This document shows, piece by piece, positions 1 to 10,103 of a DNA stretch of 64,000 nucleotides. Under the pieces are notes generated by a model. The model worked only from the letters and a program-made list of their open reading frames with translations, made no database searches and had not been told where the DNA came from. This DNA comes from Myrica gale (lineage: Eukaryota; Streptophyta; Magnoliopsida; Fagales; Myricaceae): the NCBI GenBank assembly GCA_963930655.1, contig OZ005602.1, forward strand, positions 26,301,840 to 26,365,839, given 5' to 3'. Position numbers and translations under genes: made by a program. The stretch's first letter is position 1; every line of letters begins with the position of its first letter.

Positions 1-1061
1 ATTGCTGGCCCAGATCAGTAATAGATATCTTTAAACTTTTTTTAGCCTTCAAATCTACAACCTTCTCCTTTTCCTGTTCTGTTTGATTAAGCTTCATAAC
101 ATTCATTGCATAGTTTCCCTCTCGGTGCAGCACCCTTCCCATCATCTCGGGGAGGCATTCCCTTCTTGGGTTCCTTTCTTTCAAAATCTTTCTTCCCATG
201 CTTGTCGTTGAAAGGATCGTCAAGAGTAGGAAGGCTAAAGCACATACCCTGTGATATCAAGATAAAGGCATGTCATATCAGATCATAATTCTTCCGTAAA
301 CTGATATTAACACGTCAGATCACAAGAAAATAAAAGGTAAAATATTTTTCTGCAGCAACCATCTCTTTCACAAATAAGCATTTTTTTGGGTAATTACAAA
401 TAAGCACTACACGGACAATATGAAATTGGGAACTTGGACAAAGACAAGAAAATGCCTCTAAATCATTTTGGAATCCAAACCAACAAAATTTGTTAGAGAC
501 CAAGTACAACCAAAAGTTTTAGTTTCAGACATCACCATCACATTAAGACCGAAAAAACCAGTGTTCTCTAGCAATTTCTTGATTCCCGTCTCATTCCCTC
601 GGTACAAAATAAAGAGAGGATATCGAGGGATGTAGGCTGTCAACTCAAAAGTCAAAACTCATTTCTGAGAATCGTCCAAAAAAAGAAATTCAACCAACCC
701 TTTTAAAAAAAACCACTAATGCTTCGTGTGTTTTCCATTCTACTTCCTTCTTTTTCCAAATGGCCATCATAATAAAAGAATCACGTACACATCAAAACCC
801 AATTCAAGTAACTCCATTTAACGCACCAGAAACCAGAGCAGTGAACTTCATCGGCTTTTACTCTCACTTTCTAGACAACCATAAATGATATGACAGAAGA
901 AATACCTCGCACATGCGGCGTTTGCCAGACTTGCGACGTTTCTTGGAGGCAATAATGGCGGCTACCCGAGCAGAGACCGAAGTAGAATCCGTCTTCTTCT
1001 GAACCCTCTTCCGGCTCGCCTTGTTCCTCTTCTTCCTCATTGCATCGTCACCTTTCGCCAT
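1..1061 (-). CDS. Basic conserved plant protein, 5' exons (partial, runs off window)
   Basis: Exon 1 is 906..1061 and starts MAKGDDAMRK. It encodes 52 residues very rich in Lys/Arg, including SVSARVAAIIASKKRRKSGK, which looks like a nuclear or nucleolar targeting stretch. A GT donor follows in phase 0. Exon 2 starts at 248 after an AG acceptor and opens GMCFSLPTLDDPFNDKHGKK, a block I recall in plant proteins with this N-terminus. I recall such proteins only as conserved nucleolar or helicase-like and cannot name the family safely. In the initial frame exon 2 stops at 87..89. A one-base frame change near 105-120 instead gives an open, Lys/Glu-rich frame to the window edge, so an indel or a splice at about 125 is likely. 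An in-frame ATG four codons upstream (1073) is a less likely start. Confidence 0.6.
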
Positions 1062-1289
1062 TTCCGCCAACAACGAAAGTAAGAAAGAAAGAGAGACAGA
1101 GAGAGGGGTTTTCGGTTTTCTTTTAGATGTCGACTTCGGCCACTTACGACCTTAGTCTGCACTCAGCAGTGGCAGGATAGATATTTTGGCATAAATATGA
1201 TGGTGATATATAAGCAAGCCACAGTCTGTATTTTGTTGTGTTTAGCTATAGGCCCAAAGCTATTTTAAAAGCTCGTTGGAAAATCAACA

Positions 1290-1947
1290 GGCCTGGAGCC
1301 ACAAAGTTGGGCTTGCAAACTGATCGGTCACTGGCCCAAAACAATCAGAAAATAAATCTTAAAAGGAAAGAAGATAGGGTATAATCCAAAGGCCACACCC
1401 ACGATTCATAATCCAAGGGTTGTCGTGAAAACCCAATAAACTTCATGAAGAATTACGTGTTCAAAGGCCTTCGAACAAAATTGATTAATCTGAAGAAAAA
1501 ATTTACAAAAATCTATATTTTTTTTTGTCTAGGCAATTAAAAAAATCTGAGTACTCATTTACGTGCATTATGCTCGGATGGACCTGACTCTAAAAAATTG
1601 TTTGCACCTGGAGAGATTCGAACCTGAGAGAGTACTCGAACGAACCTGATCCCAAAATTGTTTGCACCTTAAGAGATTTGAATCTGAGACCTCAAATGAG
1701 CACGCCTCTAGATCTCTAGTATTGACCACCCAAATCAACCCCTTGGAGTTAAAAATCCATGTTTTCATTAATGAGGTTTGGTTTTATAATACAATATTGC
1801 ATGATCCGGACTTTATACTCTTCTCAGAGGGCATTTCAATGAAATATAAAGAATTATTGTCACTCTTTCTTTCTTTCTTTTTTCTTGATATCTTTCAACC
1901 ATTGAAATGACTTGAGACCGCCTATGGATGCATATATATCTAGGAGC

Positions 1948-2023
<76 letters not shown>

Positions 2024-2160
2024 CAACTATCCATATATATAACAAGAATCGGCCAACAAAAAAATGGGCATAAATATCAATTGACACCAGCTTATTTTAT
2101 CAATGGATGTGAACTTTGCTAAAAGCTGGTAAACAAGCTGTAGAAAACAACTTCCGTCCT
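1290..2160. repeat. Intergenic segment, copy A of a local duplication
   Basis: No gene is seen. The segment matches 2563..3790 block by block and in the same order. Examples are the 'aaagttgggctt' block (1302 and 2568), the 'aaggccacacccac' block (1382 and 3299), the 'gaattacgtgttca' block, and 'gggcatttcaatgaaatata' (about 1829 and 3590). This is a diverged direct duplication of the flank upstream of the transporter array. Confidence 0.65.
1951..2022. repeat. (TA)n microsatellite, about 36 units
   Basis: A perfect, uninterrupted alternating TA run of 72 bp. Tyr/Ile-rich open frames across it are artefacts of the repeat. Confidence 0.97.
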
Positions 2161-2562
2161 CAAATAGCTAATTTTTTGGCTAAATAATAACTCTTCATTC
2201 CTTTCGAAACTATTTGATGAGATCAGAAATTTTTTTCATGAGATTTTTTTGGATTTAGACATTTTTCTTCGTGCAACAATCATGGGGATTCAGTCATGCG
2301 TTGCATATAGACTTGAGTATACATTATCTCGATCGTGAGCATGGTGCACTCATGTCAAGCCGTGCTCAAGAATAAGAGCTCAAAACGAGGCTGTGCTTGT
2401 ATAGGTCTATATATATATATACGGATCCACTCAATTTCTGTACTTTGCCAGCTCTAGCCGTCTTGTCTACACAATTCATGAAGTGATCACAAAATGATTT
2501 GGATAGTAATGTCGAAAAAAAAACAAGATACATATACTTTGCACTCTCCAATTTGGATAGAG

Positions 2563-3790
2563 CGGCAAAGTTGGGCTTTCTAACTGATCACTAGCCCAAA
2601 GCAATGAGAAAATGAATATGAAAAGAAAAGCTTAAATGCATCTTATACTCTTGTGGTATGCTTAAGTTAGAAAGTTATTTTATTAATACCTCTGGAGTAA
2701 TATTTATGTTAATAAAATACCACTTCGTCCACTTCTCGTTTAAAAAATTAGCGGGAAGTGGTGACGTGACATTGCTCAACACGTTTGCACGAATAAAAAT
2801 GTGCCACGTGCCATCTAGGCCCACTTTCACCACGCCATATGATAGTCAACTCGAAAGCCACGTCAACTTATCTCGAATGTGATTTTATAAGGTGACTAGG
2901 CATACGATGTGACGAAAGTGAGCCCAAATGACACGTGACACGTTTTTATTCATGCAAACGTGTTGAAGAATGCCACGTCACCACTTCACATTAGTTTTTT
3001 AAACAATAAGTGGACGTAGGAGTATTTTATTAACATAAATATTACCCTAGGGGTATTAACACAGTGTTTGGAAACAAAATTTTAGAAGTTGGTAAAAATG
3101 TGAAGAGAATAAATGAAAAAGTTTGTGAAAAAATTAGTGAAAATGTGAGAAGAGAAATTTTTTTGTAATAATGATAAAATTTTAATTCGACAAATGCCAT
3201 GTAAAATAACTTTTTTTACCAAATGAACATATCTACAACTTAAGTATATCACATGAGTATGTAGTACATTTAAGCCTAAAATAAAAGAATACAAGCCAAA
3301 GGCCACACCCACAATTCATAATTCAAGGGCCGCCGTGAAAACCCAATAAATTTCATTGCCCCCTTGAAAATTTGAAGGTGTAGAGAGTAAGGGGGAATAA
3401 AAAAGGTAGCTAAATAAAGAATTACGTGTTCATAAGCCTTCTAACAAAATTGAGTAATCTGAAGAAAAAAGCAACAAACGGTCCATGTTTTCATGAATGA
3501 GGTTTGGTATCTATTCATAGATGCCTTAATTTTTATAATACTTACAAGATTTACCAATCTTGCATTTTTTATGCTATACTCTTCTTAAAGGGCATTTCAA
3601 TGAAATATAAAGAATTATTATCACACTTTTTTTTTTGTTTCTTGATATCTTTCAACCATTAAAATGACTTCAGACCGCCAAAGGATCCATATCTATAATT
3701 GTCACACACACATATATATCAATTGAATTTGAAACCTTATTTTATCAATGGATATGAAATTTGGTAAACAAGTAGAAAATAACTTTGCAC
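2563..3790. repeat. Intergenic segment, copy B of the local duplication
   Basis: Copy B of the segment at 1290..2160. It is longer by about 650 bp because sequence at about 2640..3295 is inserted. That insert contains the MITE-like inverted repeat 2683..3059 and an AT-rich piece (3062..3290) resembling the dispersed 'gtgtttgc' MITE family. No gene is seen here. Confidence 0.6.
2683..3059. mobile_element. MITE-like foldback element (about 377 bp)
   Basis: Two arms of about 150 bp are imperfect reverse complements. The left arm begins ttaatacctctggagtaata and the right arm ends with a near-complement reading attaccctaggggtattaa. Both arms contain a segment like 'aacacgtttgca(c/t)gaataaaaa' and a 'gtggtgacgtg(a/g)cattc' motif. 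There is no coding capacity. I could not fix a target-site duplication, so superfamily is open. It lies about 1.8 kb upstream of the intact transporter gene. Confidence 0.75.
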
Positions 3791-4838
3791 CTTTAATTAT
3801 GGGAGCTACTCTTAACATCCTACACACCAATATATTATTTTTATCACATTGTACCTATCGACTGTTGATTTCAGATACTCTATCTCATATATTGAAATTT
3901 CTATCAATTTGAATGAAAAATAATTTTCTGGTGTGCGAAAAATAACAATTACATCCCTATAATTTTTTGACATTAACTATTTTAGGAGGGTCATATCATA
4001 ATTTTAGGTGCCAAAAAATCAATTTCAAATTTAACGAAGAGTGAAAAGTGTCTGAATCAATAGTCATGGGTGCAATGTAACAAAATGTCAGGACTTTCAT
4101 TTTTTGTATTTAATAAAAAAAATCATCAATAGTCACACAGACCCCAACGGTCACAAAGTCTCCAATGGTTACAAAAACCTCCAAATACCATGAAGGGTAT
4201 CAAAATAGTCACATAAACCTCAACGTACCACATGAGTACAAATACCACCAAGATATCATTTTGTCACAAATACATCATATCACAAGCGCAATGATAGTTT
4301 TCACAGTATGCTCACCAAAATCAAAGAATTAATTAATTTCGCACACTAACACATTTTGATTTGTAAAAGAATTTAACATTTGTGCACTAATTTTTCACAA
4401 CACAAGAATTTCATAAAAATTTCATTATAAAAAATGACTTGCTTCAAACGCTTAACTCAAACCTTAAATCTTCTCAAGTAATGGCCGAATAATTTTTAAG
4501 AACACCATCTCAATCCAAATGATAGGACCGAATAATTTTTAAGAACACCATCTCAATCCAAATGATAGGATTAAGTCCTTATCTCTGTTTTTTTAAAAAA
4601 AATTCAAAGGGTACTCCTAAACAGCTTTCCACTACAATGAATAAACATATCGCTTTAATTAACCTTTTAGGATTCTTATAAAGGTTATACATAATCTTAA
4701 AATCTTTCATGTACGTGCTTGCATTTTAGCAGCATATATATATATATATATATATAGATGGCCACTTGATTTTCTTCCATCTACTACCTCTTAGACAAAC
4801 AGAAAGACAGACACATTAAGAAAGAGATCAGAGAACAT
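3791..4838. other. Intergenic region and probable promoter of transporter copy 1
   Basis: AT-rich sequence with no supported gene. A short direct repeat lies at about 4484-4565, around 'gaccgaataatttttaagaa'. A TA run at about 4736-4757 sits 80-100 bp before the start codon and could serve as a TATA region, though this rests only on composition and position. Confidence 0.4.
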
Positions 4839-7294
4839 ATGGGGAGTACCGAGGTTCCAGTAGTATCTGTCAATGCATCCGCCACCATAGTTGACAAGGA
4901 AAATGGCGTCAGAAAAGTAACTCCGATTGAGGTCGATGCCGGAGCTTTATTTGTCCTAAAATCCCAAGGTTAGTAAATATTTCAAGTAGCCAAATATTCC
5001 TATACTTAAACTTAATCTCTCCTATATTGATAACAAAATATATATCATATCAAATCTCTAACAGTTTTATTCTGAAAGAAAGAGATTCTCTCTCTAAACT
5101 AGAGTATTTGATATATTGGTGACAGGTTCGTGGTTGCACTGCGGCTACCACTTGACAACTTCGGTGGTGTCACCGGCGGCGCTTTTAAGTTTGCCGTTTG
5201 CGCTAGCCTTGCTAGGCTGGTTTTTTGGACTTATTTGCCTGACCTTGGGGGCCCTGGTGACTTTCTATTCCTATACTCTTTTATCTGTGGTTTTAGAGCA
5301 CCATGCACAGCGTGGCCAGCGCCAACTTCGTTACCGCGATATGGCAAGAGATATTTTAGGTAGATATTTAACATTAAGATTTGTCATTAATTAAGATTCC
5401 TCAGTAGATTATAATTGTTACAGTGCATTTTGGGGATTGATGCTAACTTATTAATGGTGTGTAATATTGACAGGACCAAGATGGGGAAAATATCTCGCTG
5501 GCCCACTTCAACTTGGGTTATGCTCTGGTGGAGCAGTTGCTCAGATTCTTCTCGGAGGGCAAAGCCTCCATGTCAGATTCAGAACGACTTTAATATATAT
5601 ATGTTCGATCTTTATTTCTGTTAATTTATAAATATTCCAAGAGACAACTGAATCTTTGACTTACCACAAAGCTTCCTTATGATCAGTTTTGTCTAACACC
5701 TCTAACTTGATATGGCTTCAATCCAAGTTCTAAATATAAGATCTGCCCACTTTACATTTAACGCATCAACTAGTGCGAACTATTTATGCTCTTGAGGAAT
5801 GTTTGGGTTTTGGATCTCTGAACTTGGTTTGAAGTTAGGAAACGGTGAAATTGGGACACCTTAATTATTGTTTGCACTGTCATCTACAGACTATGCCTTA
5901 CTTGTTCAACTGATCCTTAATTTTTTTTTGTGGCAGTTCGTCTACGTGCTCTTCAACCAGAATGGGACAATGAAGCTTATCCATTTTATTTTCCTCTTTG
6001 GAACCGTAATGTTGTTTTTGGCTCAGTTTCCGTCATTCCACTCCCTAAGGCACATCAACCTTGTTTCTCTGATCGTTTGTCTTGCTTACGGCTCTTTCGC
6101 CACTGCTGGCGCCATACTCATTGGTAAAACGCATTGTATAGGTTAATCTCTGTAAACTGCATGGAGTATATATATACGTACGATACATAATATATATATG
6201 CTACATATATCGCAGGTAATTCCAAGAGTGCACCTACCAAAGACTACTCGGTCAGTGGAACTGAAGAACATCACACTTTTGGTACCTTCACTGCGATTTC
6301 AATAATCATTTCAACATATGGCTGCGCAGTGTTACCTCAAATACAGGTTTTTTTATTCACTTCTCATCCGGACTTACTAATTTGTGGCTATGAAAATTGA
6401 TTCAAAATGGTTCTTGTATATTTGCTTAACAGATTTACCATTTCCAAATTTTTTGCATATATATTTGATTCTATCAGCAAAATGCAGACGAGTCGTATAC
6501 TCGTTTATATTCTATACATGCTTGTCAGTTCGGTACATGTTTCGCCTAAAGTGCAGGCAACAATAGCGCCCCCAGTCAAAAGTAAGATGCTTAAAGGCCT
6601 ATGCATCTGTTACGCAGTTACAGTCACAACATACTTTAGTACTGCGATCTCTGGGTATTGGGCTTTTGGCAATCAGGCTATGGCAAAAGGAGTTCTTGCA
6701 AATTTTATGGGTGCTGCTCAGAAGCCTTTGTTGCCCACTTGGTTTCTTTTGATGACCAACGTCTTCATTCTTTTGCAAGTATTCGCTACCGCTTTGGTAA
6801 GATAATCCAAAGGGAAATAATATGCACATCCTCATAAGTAAAAACCTTCTACTCCTTAACACAACCTGCAGCTGCTTTAGTAAATATGGATCATGTGGGA
6901 TATTTTGTAGGTCTACTTACAACCGATAAATGAAGAGCTCGAGAAGACGTTTGCAGACCCTAACAGAGATCAGTTTTCTGCCCGTAACGTCGTGCCAAGG
7001 GTGATTTTTCGGTCGATAGCAGTGATCATAGCTACGCTAATTGCATCATTGTTACCTTTCTTTGGAGATATCATGGCAGTGCTAGGGTCATTTGCATTCA
7101 TTCCTTTAGATTTGATCCTGCCAATGGTTTTCTACAACGTGACTTTCAAGCCCTCAAAGCATAGCCTGATTTTTGGAGTAAACACATTCATAGCAATTGT
7201 GTCCTCAGTGTTGACCGTTGCAGGGGCAGTGGCATCAGTTAGACAACTAGTCCTTGATTCCAAAACGTATCACCTTGTTGTTAACTCAAATTGA
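4839..7294 (+). CDS. GAT1: GABA transporter 1-like amino acid/proton symporter, intact (copy 1)
   Basis: Seven exons: 4839..4968, 5126..5359, 5474..5571, 5937..6123, 6216..6346, 6557..6796, 6911..7294. All have GT-AG borders and compatible phases, giving 467 aa, close to the family norm of about 450. The protein is the AAAP-family GAT1 type: a short acidic soluble N-terminus, GSWLHCGYHLTTS at TM1, [22 protein letters not shown], and LLPFFGDIMAVLGSFAFIPL near the C-terminus, with about 11 hydrophobic segments. Arabidopsis GAT1 is a plasma-membrane H+-driven importer of GABA and related compounds; the substrate here is inferred by homology. This is the only undamaged copy of the array. Residue choices that differ from the other copies (GPRWGK, QSLHFVYVLF, MAKGVLANFM) suggest some divergence, so substrate range may differ. 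Confidence 0.93.
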
Positions 7295-8757
7295 GGCTGT
7301 GTAGGGCGGGGATCCACCCCCTGCCACCAGAAGTATTCGTACATGTAAGATTGAAGATGGACAAAATATTATACATCCCTCATGGTTTCTATATACTTAT
7401 TAATAGATATGAACTTTACTTTCTTTCTTTTTTTTCTTCTAACCGGGTGTCTGGGTTAGTTTACGCACATCTCGATTAATGTTCTTAGAGTCTATATATT
7501 AAGTTCCCTCATCTCACACAAATAGGGTAATTACTAGGCCAAAAGTCTTGGGAGTGATCCCAAAGGGTTGGTAGCACCTATGAAGTTTTGAACTTGAAAC
7601 TCAAGCCTTAACCACTATGTCAACCCCTTTGAACTATATGCACTTTACTTAAAGTTAGTAAACAAGTGAAAATTACAACTTATCGAACCTGAGTAGCTAA
7701 CTCTATTGTCAAAAACACCATCTTAAGCTAAGAGCCAAATAACTAGAACACTTCATTTGTTTCTGAACTAATTGGTGAGTTAAAAAAATTCGTTGGCCTA
7801 TCACGTTGGGAATGGGATTTTGTAGATTTGATTTTTTTTTCTTGCTTAGCTAGCCGTGAGGATTTAGATCACAGTTAGTGCGTTCTATAGGTATATAAGG
7901 ACTCCTACATTAAATTAAACGTGAACTAAATACACAATTGGTGTCATCTAAATCCTAGACTATCTAGTTTGCTTGTGCTGATATTGCTAATTAATTAACA
8001 CATTCTTGAGTACTGTACATTAAGCCCTCGCATGCATATCAAACTTATGCCAAACCAAGCTCAAAATTAGGTTTTAGAGCTCAAACTGATGTTGATCTCG
8101 TGTATTAATGTTCTATATATATATATATATATATATATATGACAAAACTAGGCTCCACTCAATTTATTTGATCATAATTACCAGTTACCAGCCGTGTTCA
8201 GGCCGGCCGGACAAAACCAATTGGCGGCCAGAGAGGGGGGGCTCCGGTTTATCAATAAGCTTCCTTGTAGGTTTTGGCTAGCTAATAACGCAAGGTGCAT
8301 GATCTAAATCTGCTGCCTTTTACACTCTCAGACACTAACGTACAATTGTGACCTCTCAAAGTGTACGAAGTATAAGGAGCCAGTACTTATAATAAGTTAT
8401 AATTAATTGGACCCAAAATTTATTTGACAAAAAAAAAGGGAGGGAGGAGACCAAAGATTGGGCTGTGTTTGATATAAAGTTTTAGCCTCTCAAAATTTTA
8501 ATATAATAAAATAATTACAATATAATATTTATTTATCAAATCATTACTTTTTACTTTAAAAAAATAAAAAATTACTTAAATCATCTCTTCACTTTTCATC
8601 GATTCGAATAATCTAAAATTTTAACGCTGAAAATACAACCCAAAGAATCCTGAAAAGCATATACAAGTAGAACTCTCTAGTCTCAACTGAGCTGCAAAGG
8701 CTGAACATAAGCGTATTAAATTTATTTATTTTTTCTAGAGCGTATTAAATTTATTTA
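7295..8757. other. Intergenic region after transporter copy 1
   Basis: No gene is supported. Parts of 7590..8200 resemble 2050..2470 upstream of copy 1, such as 'gtaaacaagt', the 'gagctcaaa' blocks and 'tccactcaattt'. This suggests the tandem duplication included flanking DNA. An (AT)n run lies at 8113..8140. An AT-rich 'gctgtgtttgatataaagttt' stretch from about 8464 to 8645 resembles the dispersed 'gtgtttgc' MITE family. Confidence 0.45.
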
Positions 8758-8880
8758 CAGCCGTTAAATGAAGTGCTCCAGAAGACGTTTACGGACCCAG
8801 TCCGTAATGACGTTCCAACTTCCAAGAGTGATATTGTTGGGCCGATGGCAGTGATCACAGCAACAAATGCATGCAATTCT
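8758..8880 (+). pseudogene. GAT1-like exon-7 relic
   Basis: After a cag, the sequence reads PLNEVLQKTFTDP and continues to a degraded GPMAVITATNA. This parallels QPINEELEKTFADP and RSIAVIIATLIA of the intact copy's last exon. No other exon of a transporter is seen within 1 kb either side. It is best read as the remains of a further copy between copies 1 and 2, or of an unequal crossover. It has no functional reading frame. Confidence 0.75.
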
Positions 8881-10103
8881 TGCAACAATGTTGGATTGCT
8901 TAGGATCTACCAAATGAATAAACTTCAATTAAAGCTCTTTGTCTTACTAGGCGATCATCATCAGGACATGAAATAACCCATTTTGATTGCTTTCTGTTTT
9001 GGGCATGCAATTGTTATAGTACTTGCGAGCGAAAAATAGTAGATAATAAAGCTGTAGCCAACCAGTTTTCTTCAGCAGTCTTAGTGCCAATAAGATTGCG
9101 CACGATAAGGATTGCACAAGAAGAAGACCCAATCCATACCCTTCGTACACTTGATCGATTCCATGTTGCTGTCCATTTTTGCTTCTCACGGACCCAATCT
9201 ATATGGCTTCCACGTTCAGATTTTCTTCCCATGACATCGAACGGGCAAAAACTGTAGCCATTCGAGTTGGTTGTCGAAAAATAAGCCATCCGCAAAAAAA
9301 AAAAATGGTTATCAGCTTCTAGGTTTTTCAAGCAAATAATTAATAAGAAATACAAAGAATAAAATTATATTTCTCTGAAAAAGCAGGCCCTAAAGTATGA
9401 TGTAAAGCTCCCTCCACGTCTGTGATTGCAATGGATTAGAGGAGAAGAGAGCCACACTCGAACTCTTTATCTATTTGGTGCTTTCTATTAAAAACAACAA
9501 ATATGTTTGAAAGTAAAAAAATTCAACTGAATCTAGAAAAAAAATTTTCAACTGAACTTAATAAAATAATTATACAATTTTCTAAATAATTATTTTTTAT
9601 TTTAAATAAATTTAAAAAATTAATTTAAATTTTTTTTACTAATTTCAACGTCTTGAAATTTAATTATTATCTCAAAATTTTAACAATTAAATATAGATGC
9701 TCTAGTTCCAACTTCCGTGCTCATTTTGTTAACCCCTTAAATCCTGAGATTAACATTAAAATATCTGTAAGTTCGTGACTTGAATGAAAAAGACGTACGC
9801 GTTCATAATTAATGTATTGGGGCCTGTCTAATACGGAACACTTTTCCTAACAGTCCAAAATAGTCTCTCTCTTTCTTTTTTTTTCTCTAAGTGTCCAAAA
9901 TAGTCTTCAACTGACATTAAAGAAGCAATTATTATATATATAACTTTTTGCTTTTCTTGGATTGTGAGTCCGACGTGATAATTGAACGTACACTAATTTA
10001 ATGCCAATAGTTTCATTGCTTTCTCTATGCTGGGTTAACTGTACAACGATTGAATTTTCATTCACCTAGCTAGCTCTTAAAGTCACAGAGTGGGAGGATA
10101 AAG
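8881..10103. other. Intergenic region before transporter copy 2
   Basis: No gene is supported. The minus-strand open frames at 9014..9355 overlap in two phases and match no family I recognise. AT-rich MITE-like sequence runs from about 9480 to 9690. CT-rich tracts lie at about 9860-9890. Confidence 0.35.

Noticed and set aside
1813..2087. Open frames of alternating Tyr/Ile
   Set aside because: They are translations of the TA microsatellite.
9014..9355. Two overlapping minus-strand frames (80 and 113 aa)
   Set aside because: They share the same DNA in two phases, show no family motif, and have no splice or start context.
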